DNA from: Adiantum capillus-veneris
Taxonomy: Eukaryota; Streptophyta; Polypodiopsida; Polypodiales; Pteridaceae
Direction of reading: 5' to 3'
Assembly: GCA_014529385.2 (NCBI GenBank)
Contig: CM043956.1
Location: forward strand, 85,117,721-85,181,720
Length of the DNA stretch: 64,000 nucleotides
Shown: piece after piece, positions 1-12,344 of the stretch
How positions within the stretch are numbered: the stretch's first letter is position 1
Layout of the letters: every line of letters begins with the position of its first letter
Program-made: the position numbers and the translations under genes
The notes under the pieces: model-generated
Told to the model about the DNA's origin: nothing
The model's input: the letters and a program-made list of their open reading frames with translations, nothing else
Databases searched by the model: none

Positions 1-866
1 TCAAGCACCATGGATTACCCACATCCATCGTGTCAGATAGAGATCCTAGAATGACCAGTAATTTCTGGAAAGGTCTCTTTGAAAATCTAGGAACAAGATT
101 GAATTTCTCTTCGGCCTATCACCCACAAACGGATGGCCAAAGTGAGATAGCCAATCTTACGATACTCGATTTACTCAAGACTTATGTTACCAAAGTAGAT
201 CAACGCTCACAAAGCACCGTTTGAGATCATTGAGGGAAGACCTAAAAGTCCCTTGCTACTCAAAGTACATGGGAATATCTTCGCCGCCGATGAGTATAGC
301 CGTGACCTACAAGAATCTTTTCAAAAGATTAAGGAGGCTATATCCATCTCTCAACAAAGGCAAAAATCTGCTGCTGATAAGCACATAAGAGCCTTAATGT
401 TCAAAGAAAATGATTGGGTCTTACTCAAGTTTCCTAAGGCTCGTTTAAGGCAAATGATGGGCAAAAATCCTATGGGCCATCAAAAGTATTATGCTAAACT
501 AGCAAAAAGATACTATGGTCCTTTCCAAATCTTGAAGCCCATCAATGAGATGGCTTATCAACTCAAGTTTCCCAACCATTGGCTCATACACAATGCCTTT
601 CATGTAAGCCTACTTAAGCCCTACAAAGGAGATCCACCAACTGAAGCAATTATTGAAGATCCTCCCGAAGTTGAAGACCAAGAAGAGGTGCCATAACCCA
701 AAGCTGTCCTTCGGCATGAAGACAAGGTACTACGACATGGTAAGATTATCCCACGGTATCTTATTAAGTTCAAAAATTATCCTTTTGAAAATGCTAGATG
801 GATGCAAGGAATACAACTTAAGGATAGTATGAACCTTGTCAATGCTTACAATGATACATTAGAGTA
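1..866 (+). pseudogene. Chromo-A integrase end and chromodomain, broken
   Basis: This is the C-terminal piece of a Ty3/gypsy Pol. The first 224 bases encode the integrase core around the second catalytic Asp (V-S-D-R-D) and the catalytic Glu (D-G-Q-S-E). A deletion near 205-215, judged against Chromo-B and -C, removes the segment that reads W-E-K-Y-L-P-L in them and shifts the frame. The frame reopens at 215-696 with the GPY/F-type domain (R-Y-Y-G-P-F) and the H-N-A-F-H-V-S-L-L-K-P-Y motif. A TAA at 694-696 then interrupts it before a chromodomain-like segment (H-E-D-K-V-L ... Y-L-I-K-F-K-N-Y-P) ending near 866. The chromodomain is thought to steer insertion into heterochromatin in this lineage. 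It is non-functional as it stands. Confidence 0.85.
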
Positions 867-1224
867 AGCAAATGTACAAATTTCTTTTAAATGACTCATG
901 TTTTTGTCTTATAAGACTAGTACTCTTTTTAATTGTGCACAGTTTTAACTAGTATGTATGCTTAGAATCATGTTTGATGATGACGTCTCTCAAACACCAA
1001 GTAGAATTTGTCACTCTACTTTGGGAGAATGAAATGGACTAAAGAGTAGACATGCTTGCGGCAGCTATGTCTCCCAAGCACCAAATGGATTAGTCATCCA
1101 TCTTGGAAAGATGTCGTAGGGTAAAAAGGGATCCTCTACCCGCTAAGTAAAATTGACTAATGACTAAGGCTTTATCTCTTCTACCTCATAGTCGAGGACG
1201 ACTATGATTTCAAGAGAGAGGTAA
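867..1224 (+). other. Chromo-A 3' untranslated region
   Basis: This is non-coding DNA between the chromodomain stop and the LTR. It is conserved in Chromo-C (27435-27788) and, inverted, in Chromo-B (7747-8098). It ends in the purine stretch CAAGAGAGAGGTAA, the likely polypurine tract that primes plus-strand synthesis. Confidence 0.7.
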
Positions 1225-2853
1225 TGTCATAAAATATAATATCTAATATCTAACCAACCCAAATGATTTTCTCATATTAAATTGATCACTTAATGTGGGA
1301 GAATAAACGGGAACAAGTGTTAAGATATAGACATGTGCTTATAGATCTATCTCAACACGGGGCCAATGGTAAAGGGGCCCAAATGAGAGATGGTCTATCA
1401 AAGAGCAAGGCTAACAAATGGAGCATAAGACCTTAGGGTTAGATTCATTGAAGATCTCCAATAATGTGTGTAAAAGGCCTTTGACCTTAGGTAAAGCTAG
1501 GGTTGAGAGCTTGAGGCGCGGGAACCCGACCCAGCTCGAGGTGCTTGTCTTGCTTGTCATGCTTGATGACTAAGGTGCTTGAGGTTCTTGATGATTGAGA
1601 TGCTTGAGATGCTTGAGGTGCTTGACATGCTTGAGATGCTAAGGTTTCACTTGAGGTGAGAACCCAGCCCAAGCTTAAAGTGCTTATGAGCCAAGCTTGT
1701 GGTGGGAACTAGGTCTATGCATAGGGGTTGGAGGTGTCAAAAAGTTAAAGATTCAATCCCTACAAGGAGGGGGCGAGCCCTACATGAGGGGGGATGAGAG
1801 AGAACACCCACACACTCACACAAGGCATGCATGGTACAAATAAAGCAAAAGGGACACTTGTCAAGTTCCTCCTCATGTTGCCCTCATGGTGTGCCTGAAG
1901 CCTATTGGTTGGCCACCCAAGGGGTCCTATAATAATTTAGGAGATTTAATTAAATGATTTAGCATTTATCTAGCCCTATCTCTCAAAGGGGGAAGGGGGT
2001 CACTTGTCTCAGGGCTACCCTTGCTGCTTGTAATGCCTCCTGCTTGTGATTGGCTAGGCCTGGAAACATGAGCTACAAGGGGGGGTCGACCCAAGCAAGC
2101 TAGGGGGTTTCTTAGGGGGTATACTCACCCACACACACTCACAAACACTCTCATTGTGTGCTTTGCAAAGTGCAATAACTCCCTCTCCTTCTCCAAGCAA
2201 GTAGAGGTTGAGAGCCTACACCAACACTCTTGGATATGGAGTGCAAATCCAACCAAGAGCCATGCCTTAATGCTTAAGCTTTCCATCTCCTTCTTCTTCA
2301 TTAATATGCTATTATGTATGCTAGCAACAAGAGTTATCATAAGTGAGGAACTAATTCTTTCTCCTACAAAATGTTTCTTCTTCCTCTTCCCTACCCTCAT
2401 TCCCTGCTAGCTCTCTCCACCTTCGAAGGTGTTTGAGGTCTTGGGACTGAGGCTTGGGATAGTTAAAGATTTCTTCAAGTTTATGTTATGTTTGTGATGC
2501 ATGAAGCTTTCCATCTTCATTGAATCACCTAGGTCACAAGGAACACAAAGATTGTATTGTAACAAGTCTCTCTTAATGGGAGAAATCATAATACAAATGC
2601 CTATTGGAGGGGGGACGGGCTCCACATAAATCCGGTCCTCAACTGTTGTCATGTTCTCTAAATTCTCTCTCTTGCAAAAGTATTGTTCATGCCAAGTTAA
2701 ATAATTGCTATGATTATGTTGCTATCTTCAATTATGTTCACCCGCTATGCTCACAAAGTCATTTCTCAAAAGTACTCTCATTAATTTCTGCTACTCTCAA
2801 ATTAAATAGGCCAATTCCATTACATGTGTTTTGTTGCAACCTTTATTTCAACA
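1225..2853 (+). repeat. Chromo LTR, copy A (about 1.63 kb)
   Basis: The LTR starts TGTCATAA and ends in CAACA, giving TG...CA ends. The body aligns with the Chromo-C LTR (27789-29391): the shared blocks are the early part near 1260-1300, the stretch of large direct ORF-less sequence, and the end around 2600-2850. It is clearly more diverged than the B and C copies are from each other. A degenerate minisatellite lies at 1535-1640. Confidence 0.75.
1535..1640 (+). repeat. Degenerate minisatellite, 9-10 bp unit (TGCTTGAGR)
   Basis: About ten imperfect copies of a 9-10 base unit around TGCTTGAG(G/A) lie inside the Chromo-A LTR. The opposite strand reads as a Ser/Gln/Ala repeat by chance. I do not see the array in the B or C LTRs, so it expanded in this copy. 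Confidence 0.6.
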
Positions 2854-2854
2854 A

Positions 2855-2867
2855 TTAGTATCAGAGC
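2855..2867 (+). other. Primer-binding-site-like sequence after LTR A
   Basis: The sequence TTAGTATCAGAGC is one base from TTGGTATCAGAGC, the usual match to the 3' end of initiator Met tRNA in plant retrotransposons. It begins two bases after the LTR end. Chromo-B has the equivalent TGGTATCAGGAGC next to its 5' LTR. Confidence 0.6.
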
Positions 2868-4356
<1,489 letters not shown>

Positions 4357-4776
4357 ATGTGTTCCTAATGTAAGTATAAGGTTTCTATAGCTCCACATGT
4401 TTTTGATTGTGCATACAATTAAGTACAGAAAAGTTGTACTTTTTGTATTTTGCATACCTATCACCGGTGTTTGCATGACTTCATCCATATTTACTTGTAT
4501 ATATAATTTATATACACTTTGGTGATTCACCTTCATACTAGCATGAACAAAGCATCAAAAACATAATGTGTCCCTAATGGAAGTATAAGGTTACTATAGC
4601 CCACATGTTTTTGATTGTGCATACAATTAGGTACAAAAAAGTTGTATTTTTTGTATTTTGCATACCTATCACTGGTGTTTGCACGACTTCATCCATATTT
4701 ACTTTTATATATCCTTTATATCTATACACCTTGGTGATTCACCTTCGTACTAACACGCACAAAGCATAAAAAACAT
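4357..4776 (+). repeat. Tandem duplication, unit about 207-213 bp
   Basis: Positions 4357-4563 and 4564-4776 are two adjacent copies that differ at scattered bases and by small indels. Both carry a piece around cacatgtttttgattgtgc and the same end, caaagcat(c/a)aaaaacat. Neither copy has a conserved ORF. Confidence 0.85.
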
Positions 4777-5031
4777 CCAGACATGTTTTCTTATGAAAAT
4801 TCTAGACATAACCACACATGCCAAAAATTGCATGAACAAAAGAACTAGCTTCCACATTGTGGCCATTTCAATCTATTTGCAAAGCATGTACTTATAGCCA
4901 GATGGGTATTGTATGGTTAGGTTTAGACCTCAGATACAAATTCCCTCTCTCCCTCTCTCTGTGTCACTCTCTCTCACTCACTCTTTGTGACTAAAGAAAT
5001 CCTCAAGAAATTTGAGCTACCCTTTATTCCA
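4777..5031. other. No gene seen
   Basis: Single-copy within this window except the last 45 bases, which match 3130-3182. Confidence 0.5.
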
Positions 5032-5035
5032 ATTC

Positions 5036-5123
<88 letters not shown>
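5032..5123. repeat. Compound microsatellite (CT)n(CA)n
   Basis: About 25 CT units are followed by about 20 CA units. The flank before it matches that of 3183-3327. Confidence 0.95.
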
Positions 5124-5126
<3 letters not shown>

Positions 5127-6494
5127 GAATCATCTCCAGAGTCACAACAATCATCAAATGCTTAATGAACTTTCATATAAATCACTCTTCAAGCTTTTGC
5201 ATCTAAGGTTTAAAATCCCGCATTAAATCCCAACTTTAGTTCATTTTTTCATTTGAAACATTAGGAGAACTTTGGACTCACATTTGGGCCTTTCAGTAGA
5301 GAGTGTGGCACTCAACCAATGAGGAAGAAGCTAACGTTACATTGAAAATCGGTATTTTAGAGTGAGACTCGTTGAGAAAATAAGGAAAACAAGAATTTCA
5401 TTATTCAAATTATAATGTGTCACACTTTCAAAGCGTACTTTTCATAAACCGTACTAACTTTGTACCAAAGAATTTCAGAACTTGCATTGAAGGCTCTATC
5501 CACTATCTATTCTCCCACCCAAATTTAACTTTGAGTAACTCTACTTCCCTCTCAAAACTGTCTTCCCTTTTTCATATTTTCATTAACTCTACTATCGGTT
5601 CTAGTGCACACCATGACTACCTCTCGAAGGCCTAGCACTACAATTGACTCTGTTACCATTTAAATAATTATACTACAAATGATCAATCGTGGATACCATC
5701 TAGAATAAATATTAGGAGTTGAGTAGTATTGCGGACGACGAGGAGGAAGAGGAGGCGACGCAATGATTTTGTGGAGGCTTTCAAGGGTCAAGTTAAAGAG
5801 TTTAAAGTGCGTGCACAAAGAAATCAGGTGAAAGAGATCCTCATATAACATGCTTTCTAACACGCAGACTTAAGTTTGCAAACATCTCCTCCTAGTTTCC
5901 CACAACGTGGACCCAACTGTATGGTATTTTGAGCAAATATCTCATTGAGTGCATGTTTATTTCCAAAGGCTTATGGTTGATATCATGTTTGACATGCTAT
6001 AAATATTTATCCATCGAATAGGATAGACTGGCAGCCAGTTGAGAGCATAGTTGGGATTTTTGATGCTTTCCATGCATACATTGGTGAAAAAATGTACCGA
6101 GGAAGATTGCACAAGGAGATTGTAGCAGTTAATGGAATATTCTTTTATGATATGTCATATCTAGAACCCCAAATATCATCTGCCTAGGATTGTGTGACTC
6201 ATTTGCCACTTCCACCATTTGACAACAAGGATTGGTCTTTGCCAACGTCCCAAACTAGTGAAAGCTTCAGGAATAGGTTGTTTCAAGGTATACAAAGTCC
6301 CTCAAGTATTCAATTACTACAAAGATTATTAGGCTCTCTCTATTTATGAATATTCAAGTGTTTGTAGATTTCTTCTTGAATGAGAAAATAAGAATTACCA
6401 CAACAATGTTCATTTGCAATTCTGCAAGATGTTTGGACTTTTTAGATGATAATTGGGATAGAAAACAATTGGAGGGAAAAATCTGTATTTTGCA
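5124..6494. other. No gene recognised
   Basis: This is a mixed region. A short open stretch at about 5735-5848 (+) is rich in Arg and Lys, but I do not recognise it. A weakly coding-looking stretch at 6020-6185 has no long ORF. The region ends where the Chromo-B LTR begins abruptly. Confidence 0.45.
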
Positions 6495-7746
6495 AACAAA
6501 AAACTTATAAAACACAACATCAATTCCCTCACGGTCTCAGACCCAAGACCTCACACACCTTCGAAGATGGTGAGAGCTAGCAGGGTATGAGAGTAGATTG
6601 AGAGAAAGAAGGAGTAGTCTTACAAGAAATATGTACATCTCCTCACATAATCACTCATATTAGCATAGCATAGCTTAGTACTTAGCATTTAGAGGAGATG
6701 AGCATGCATTGAATCTTGGCTCTTGGTTGGATTTGCATCACAAAGCCAAGAGTTGTTGGTGTAGGCCTTCGTTCTTACAAGCTTGGAGTAGGTGATAAGC
6801 TTTCCATTAAAGCTTGAGAAGGAGAAAGAGAGTCTTCTTGCTTCACACATGAGCTTGTGTGTGAGTGTGTGTGATAATGACCTGAGAAAATCAGCCCCCT
6901 CTCTCTCTTGGTTGACCCCTCATGCTATTTCCTCTTGTTGACACCCCATTGGACCTCTCCAGGCTTAGCCAATAGGATTTTAGGAGCATAAGTGATAGAC
7001 TTCTTACATGTGTCCCCATTTTCCCTTTTGTGAGAGCTTTAGGTAATTAATTAATGCAACTAAACTCTCATTGGACCCCTTTGTCTCCTGGCCAATAGGA
7101 GTCAGGCAAGCCATTGGGCTATTGAATGCTTATTGGACCCCTTGGGAGCCTGTCCATTAGTGTTCTAGGGAGATTAATTCTTATTGGTTCTTTTATTAAG
7201 TGTTTTTAAATTAATTAAACTAGATTTACTCTAGACTAATTCTCATTGGTCCACCTCCATGGCCATCCAATAGGATTTGAGTACACCTTGTAGGCATCTG
7301 GGCTAGGGAGTTGACATGTGTCCCTCATTCCCTTTGTGTAAAGGAGGCTTGTGAGTGTGTGTGTGAGTTTCTCTCTCATCCCCTACTTGCAAGGATTGCC
7401 CCTTCCTTTGTAGGATTCATGAAGACTTTTGTACACACATACAAAGAATCGAATTTTCCTAAGCTTAATTACCATTGGACACAACCTTTGATTTTTGGAA
7501 CCTTAGCATTTTGGAGGTCTTAATGGGCTGAACCTTAGGGTCTTTAAAGCCCATTGTTGCACCTTGCTCTTTTGTAGATGGCCCCCCCTTTTGGATCCCT
7601 ATTTTCCCTCCTTTGGATCCCTACTGTGGCTGGTCTGCCAGCTTAACCAATATTCTATCTTTTTCTCCCCTGGAACTTCCCCATATTAAATGATCAGTTT
7701 AACATGAGAAAATCATTACGAGAATTAGATATTAGTTATTATGACA
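6495..7746 (-). repeat. Chromo-B 3' LTR, truncated
   Basis: The minus-strand LTR starts TGTCATAA at 7746, directly after the purine stretch GAGAGAGGTAA. It stops matching the other copies near 6495, which leaves out the last 340 or so bases present in copy 19573-21060. The shared part is close to identical to that copy. Confidence 0.75.
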
Positions 7747-8098
7747 TTACCTCTCTCTTGAATCATAGTCATCCTCGACTATGGGGTAGAGAAGATAAAG
7801 CCTATTCATTAGTCATTTTTCTAGCGGGTAGAGGATCCCTATATTACCCTATGACATCGTTCTAGAATGGATGACTACTCCATTTGGTGCTTGAGAGCCT
7901 AAGCTGCTGCAAGCATGTCTGCACATTAGTCCTATCAATCTTCCATAGTAGAGTGACAAGCTCTACTTGGTGTTTGGGAGACGTCATCTCCGCAAACTTG
8001 ATCTAAGCATGCATACTACTTCACATTTGTGCACAATAAAGAAAAATAGAGTCTCATAAGACAAAAACTTTGTTCATTTTAAACAATTGTACATTTGC
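7747..8098 (-). other. Chromo-B 3' untranslated region
   Basis: Matches 867-1224 and 27435-27788. Non-coding. Confidence 0.65.
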
Positions 8099-9133
8099 TT
8101 ACTCTAGGGAAGCATTGTAAGCATTAACAAGGTTTAGGTTATCCTTTAATTGTATGCCTTGCATCCATCTAGCATCTTCAAAAGGATAATTCTTAAACTT
8201 AATAAGATATCATATAATAGTCTTACCACCTCTTAGTACCTTGTCTTCATGTCAGAGAATGTACTCGGGCTGTAGGACCTCTTCTTGGTCCTTGATCTCC
8301 GGTGGGTCTTTAATAGTTGGTTCTTCAGGTGACTCTCCTTTGTAAGGATTTAGTAGGCTCACATGGAAAGCATTGTGTATGAAGCAATGGCTGGGCAACT
8401 TGAGTTGATAGGCCATCTCATTGATTGGCCTAAGAATCTGGAAGGGACCATAGTACCTTTTTGCTAACTTAGCATAGTACTTTTGGTGTCCCGTAGGATT
8501 CTTGCCAGTCATGTGCCTTAATCGAGCCTTGGGAAATCTGAGTAAGTCCCAATCATTTTCTTTAAAAGCTTGGGCTCTTCTGTGCTTATCAACAACACCC
8601 TTTTGCCTTTGCTGTGAGATAGAGATAGCATCCTTAATCTTTTGGAAATATTCTTGTAGGTCTCGACTATACTCATCTGCAGCGAAGATCTTCCCGTGTA
8701 CATCTTTAAGTAGCAAGGGACTTTTTGATCTTCCCTCAATTACCTCAAAAGGTGCTTTTCTTGTGGAAGTATTACAGTGTTATTGTAGGCATAGTCCACT
8801 AAGGGTAAGTACTTCTCCCATTGGAACCTTTGCTTTACTTCCGTTACATAGGCTTTTAGTAGATCAAGAATGGTTAGGTTAGCTATTTTACTTTGTCCAT
8901 CCGTTTGTGGGTGATAGGCCGAAGACAAGTTTAGCCTTGTCCCTAAATTCTCAAAGAGACCCTTCCAAAAATTACTGGTCATTCTAGGATCTCTATCCGA
9001 CACTATGAACATTGGCAAGCCATGGTACTTGAAGATTTGTGATATGAGGAATTCCATTTGATGGGCTTTGATAGTATTTTTGACAAGTATAAAATAAATT
9101 TGTTTACTGAACCTGTCTACTATCGTCCATATT
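8099..9133 (-). pseudogene. Chromo-B integrase core, C-terminal domain and chromodomain
   Basis: This piece of Pol lies downstream of the Tat-E1 insertion. It opens with I-W-T-I-V-D-R-F-S-K, carrying the first catalytic Asp, followed by V-S-D-R-D with the second. The third catalytic residue, Glu in the D-G-Q-S-E of Chromo-A and -C, is Lys here (D-G-Q-S-K), so the integrase would be dead even if joined. A frameshift near 8740 leads into the C-terminal domain (R-Y-Y-G-P-F, H-N-A-F-H-V-S-L-L). A further shift near 8265 leads into the chromodomain, ending with TAA at 8099. Confidence 0.85.
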
Positions 9134-9348
9134 CTCGTTGACAGGAGCAAAGCGAACCCCGAACCCCGACGGCCTCTAAAACACCGGGGACCGAATGGCG
9201 CGCCTTGAGCCTGTCATGGTAAAGCAAACAGGGGGCACCACCTAGCTTCAACGGCTAGGACGCAAACAACACACCACCATAACAAAGTTTTCATCCAAGA
9301 GAGATGGATGCTTGGGAGTAATGATGAAGAGGAAAGGGAATGAGATCA

Positions 9349-9354
<6 letters not shown>

Positions 9355-9409
<55 letters not shown>

Positions 9410-9411
9410 GA
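9355..9411. repeat. (GA)n microsatellite in Tat-E1 3' LTR
   Basis: About 28 GA units with one interruption. Tracts of different length sit at the same place in the other two E LTRs (14581-14637 and 51357-51390). Confidence 0.95.
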
Positions 9412-9889
9412 GAGAGTGAGGGAGGGGGTATAGCGGCTTAGTACTTAGGCACCACAAAAGGATGGAGAATCCGCACACCCTTCACACATACACAAGCTCA
9501 TTCCAAACACAAGACTAGGTGGCGATTCCGCACACCTCACATGGGCAAAACATTGCAAGAAAACATACTCACAAAACCTCAAGCTTTATTTAGAGAATAA
9601 GGCGATGAAATGGGGAGCATAGGGTAGGGGAATGAGAAGGGAGAGAGTGGTAGAGCACATGGCGGATAGGTGGAAGTTGATGGCGAAGACTCGCACGAGG
9701 GTTATGGCCATCATCCTTCATTTAGTTGCCCTTCATCTTCCATAGCCAAGGGTGTAGAGGTCATGCTCAAGACAAGCATGGTGATTGCGGTGATGGTGAT
9801 GGTGTGGGTGTGTGTGTGTGCACTAGGCACACACAGTGCATAGTGTGTTCTTTGGCGATGTTGTGTGTTTTCGTGTGATGGTGACCCCT

Positions 9890-9898
9890 CTTTATATA
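9890..9898 (-). promoter_or_regulatory. TATA box of Tat-E LTR
   Basis: The minus strand reads TATATAAAG and is conserved in all three E LTRs. Tat-F has the same core at 61521-61529 and 36370-36378. The position about 750 bases inside the LTR fits a U3 promoter. Confidence 0.55.
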
Positions 9899-10702
9899 GG
9901 GGAGAAGGGGGGAGAAATTCTAGAATTTAGAAATGAAGAAATCATTATCTACATAGGCCATGTGACTGTGGGCCCCACTTGTCTGGCTGTGTGTATATGT
10001 GCCAGAACAGCAGTCTCATGAGAGAGAGACTAAGAGAGAGAGATGGGTTGATGAAAAAAAGTGAGAGGTGACATGGAGAATAAAGTAATTACAAGAGGGG
10101 AGAGAGGGGAGTGTGTTCAGAGGTGAATCTGTGTGCAGATGTGTGTGAACACAAGAAAAATCAGGTAACCACCGGGTGGGGATGGGTCTTTGGGCACCTT
10201 TTTCAGTGAAACTGAGTGTGTGTGAGTGTGGGGGAGGTTATTTAGCTACAAGACAAGAGACATGGCGCCCTTTAGAGAGAGAGGGGGGTATTTGGGTCAT
10301 GGGATATGATAGGAGAGAGAAAGAGGGGGTGGGGTATACTATTTTGGAAGATAGGGTAAGTTGCATGTGAGTTAGGGTGCATTATTGGTGAGAGGTGGGG
10401 TAGCTTGAGGGGAGAGAGAAAGGAGAAAGGACAAGGGGAAGAGAGAGGGGGTTGAACTTTTAGTGGAGGAGAGGAAAAGGGACACCCGGCGGGGCAACAG
10501 TGAAGAAAAAGGAGGCAAGGTGGGGATGCACGGCTGCCCCACAGGCATGAGGTGGCCTTTCTTATATATTTACATAATCATACTTTATTTTTTCTTACTT
10601 TTTCCAATGTCTTTTATCACTCCCTCCCTAAGAGGGGGTTTTCATGGGGTGGGGACGAGAGAAGAGGGGTATGGGAGCTTGGCTTGTGAAAAGCCCCCAT
10701 CA

Positions 10703-10718
10703 TTAGCCCTCCCCTTTT
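10703..10718 (-). other. Tat-E1 polypurine tract
   Basis: The minus strand reads AAAAGGGGAGGGCTAA directly before the 3' LTR. Tat-F (54541-54555) and Tat-I (39722-39735) have the same tract ending GGGGAAGGGCTAA. It would prime plus-strand DNA synthesis. Confidence 0.75.
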
Positions 10719-10730
10719 GGCTAGAGGCAT

Positions 10731-12344
10731 TCATATCTCTAGCTCATCTGTTTGATCATTATCGTCGGAGGTGGCGGCTGATGGTGTGTCCTCATCTGGA
10801 ATGTCTATAGGTGGAGCCTGGTCAAATCGAAGAAAATAAGGTTTAAGTCGCCAACCATTTACCCTGGTTTTATGAAGTTTTCCATCAGCCTCCATAAGCT
10901 GGTAGCTTCCATTGGCATACTTTTTCGTGACGATGAAAGGACCTTCCCATCGGAGTAGGAGTTTCTTATCCTTGCGCGTGTCGAAGCGATTCTCGTAGCG
11001 GAGCACCAACATTCCTTTCTTCAATTATTTTTTCCAGAGATGCTCGTTAAAGCTAAGCCGTCTATGCTCTGCTTGTGCTGCATAATAATTTATTGCTTCT
11101 TCTCTGTCCAGCTGCAGTCTTTCCAAGTTGATGATGTGATCTCTCAAATTCATGTTGGGCTGTTGAAGCTGGCTTGCCATTACTCTGAGACTTTGTAGTT
11201 TCACCTCAATGGGCAAGATTGCTTCCTTACCAAATACTAGATGATACGGTGTGAATCCCAAGGATGTAGGAAATGAAGTTCTGTAGGCCCATAAAGCTGG
11301 TAGTAGATAGTTATCCCAGTCTCCAGGATGATTGTTTACCTGCTTGGTAATAATTTTAGAAACCATTCCATTTACCTTTTCAACTAGGCCATTACATTGA
11401 GGGTAATATGGTGAAGAGTGCCTCCTTGTAATGCCCAGTTTCTGCATTAATTCTCCTACCAAGTTTGCTCTGAAACCTGGTCCTCTATCAGAGATGATCT
11501 CTAAAGGTGTGCCAAACCTACAGCATATGTGCTCGTAGATAAATTTAGCTACCTCTACCGCTGTGATTCTAGTGGTGGCTGTAGCCTCTGCCCATCTAGT
11601 CATGTAGTCGACCCCCATGATAATGTAGAATTTTCCTGAGTTGGCCCTAGGTAATGGCCCAATGGCATCGATACCCCATTTTTCAAATGGGCCATATGCG
11701 AGAATAGGTGTCTGTGGTTTAGGCATAAGTGACCTAGTGCCGGCCTTTTGACACAACTTACATGTTTTGCACCAATGGTGTACATCACGGTTGAGGCTAG
11801 GCCATATGAAGCCTGCCTGCAAGATTTTCCTACTTGTTATGTCTAGGGCAAAGTGACCACCACAAACCCCGTCGTGATAGCTAGCAATTACTCCTGTGAT
11901 TTCGTGAGAGAGAGGGACCTTCCTGAGTATTTGGTCCTTACCCTTACAGTACAAACCATCATTGATGAGTCGATACCTTGTGGCCTTCCGCGTTAGCCAT
12001 TGCTTCTGTCCCTTTGTTAAATCTGATGGGCATTCCCCTGTTTCCAAAAAATGCATGATGTCAGGCAAGGCATCACTGCCTTGAAATAGAGGGAGCTTTA
12101 GCTTTATTGCTCCAACCACCACTTCCTGTAGTCTTTCACTTGCTAGGGCATCTGCTTCTTGGTTTTGAGCCCTTGGGATATGGTGTATTTTTACTTCTTC
12201 AAACTTACCCAACAAGGTTTTTACACCACTTAAGTGAGTCCTTAAACTAGGATTCTTGTACGTCCATGCTCCATTTACTTGCCTTACCAGAAGTAGAGCA
12301 TCCCCAAATACATTAAGGCGTTGTACACCTTGTGAGACGCACCA
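10731..12344 (-). pseudogene. Tat-E1 additional RNase H end and integrase (two nonsense codons)
   Basis: This continues in frame from the Gag-RNase H ORF after a TAA at about 12342-12344, where Tat-F has Gln (one C-to-T change). It holds the rest of RNase H (F-G-D-A-L-L; Q-E-A-D-A-L), then the integrase zinc-binding region (H-D-G-V-C-G-G-H ... C-K-T-C-K-L-C). The integrase core carries Asp (G-V-D-Y), Asp (I-S-D-R-G-P-G-F) and Glu (N-G-L-V-E-K). A TAA at about 11025 replaces a Glu codon. The last part (11024-10731) has the GPF-type C-terminal domain (R-W-E-G-P-F) and ends in an acidic tail. Apart from these two stops the frame is open for its full length. Confidence 0.88.

Larger units (their letters stand above)
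1..2867 (+). mobile_element. Chromo-A: 3' part of a Ty3/gypsy chromovirus with LTR
   Basis: This is the end of a chromodomain-carrying Ty3/gypsy retrotransposon, cut by the window start. In order it holds the integrase core end, the integrase C-terminal domain, a chromodomain, a 3' untranslated stretch and an LTR. The same order and sequence recur in Chromo-B (minus strand, 6495-21060) and Chromo-C (25553-29391), which is how the LTR start at 1225 was placed. All three have the purine-rich stretch CAAGAGAGAGGTAA immediately before TGTCATAA. Unusually, the LTR is followed directly by a primer-binding-site-like sequence, so it may also have served as the 5' LTR of a second, now lost, copy. Confidence 0.85.
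9139..10702 (-). repeat. Tat-E1 3' LTR
   Basis: On the plus strand it reads TGACAGGAGC ... CCCCCATCA. It matches 14368-15944 and the solo LTR 51144-52714 nearly base for base. It lacks a short duplication (gtgcattattggtgag type) that the other two have. It contains a GA tract at about 9355-9411 and a minus-strand TATATAAAG at 9890-9898. Confidence 0.9.

Noticed and set aside
5660-5863. 67-codon ORF and an Arg-rich stretch on the opposite strand
   Set aside because: No similarity to anything seen here or known to me; too short to call.
9836-10370. Conserved ORFs M-H-S-V-F-F-G-D and M-G-M-G-L-W-A-P in three places (also 15057 and 51817)
   Set aside because: They recur only because the LTR recurs, run antisense to the element and lie over the TATA box. 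No protein-level conservation beyond DNA identity.
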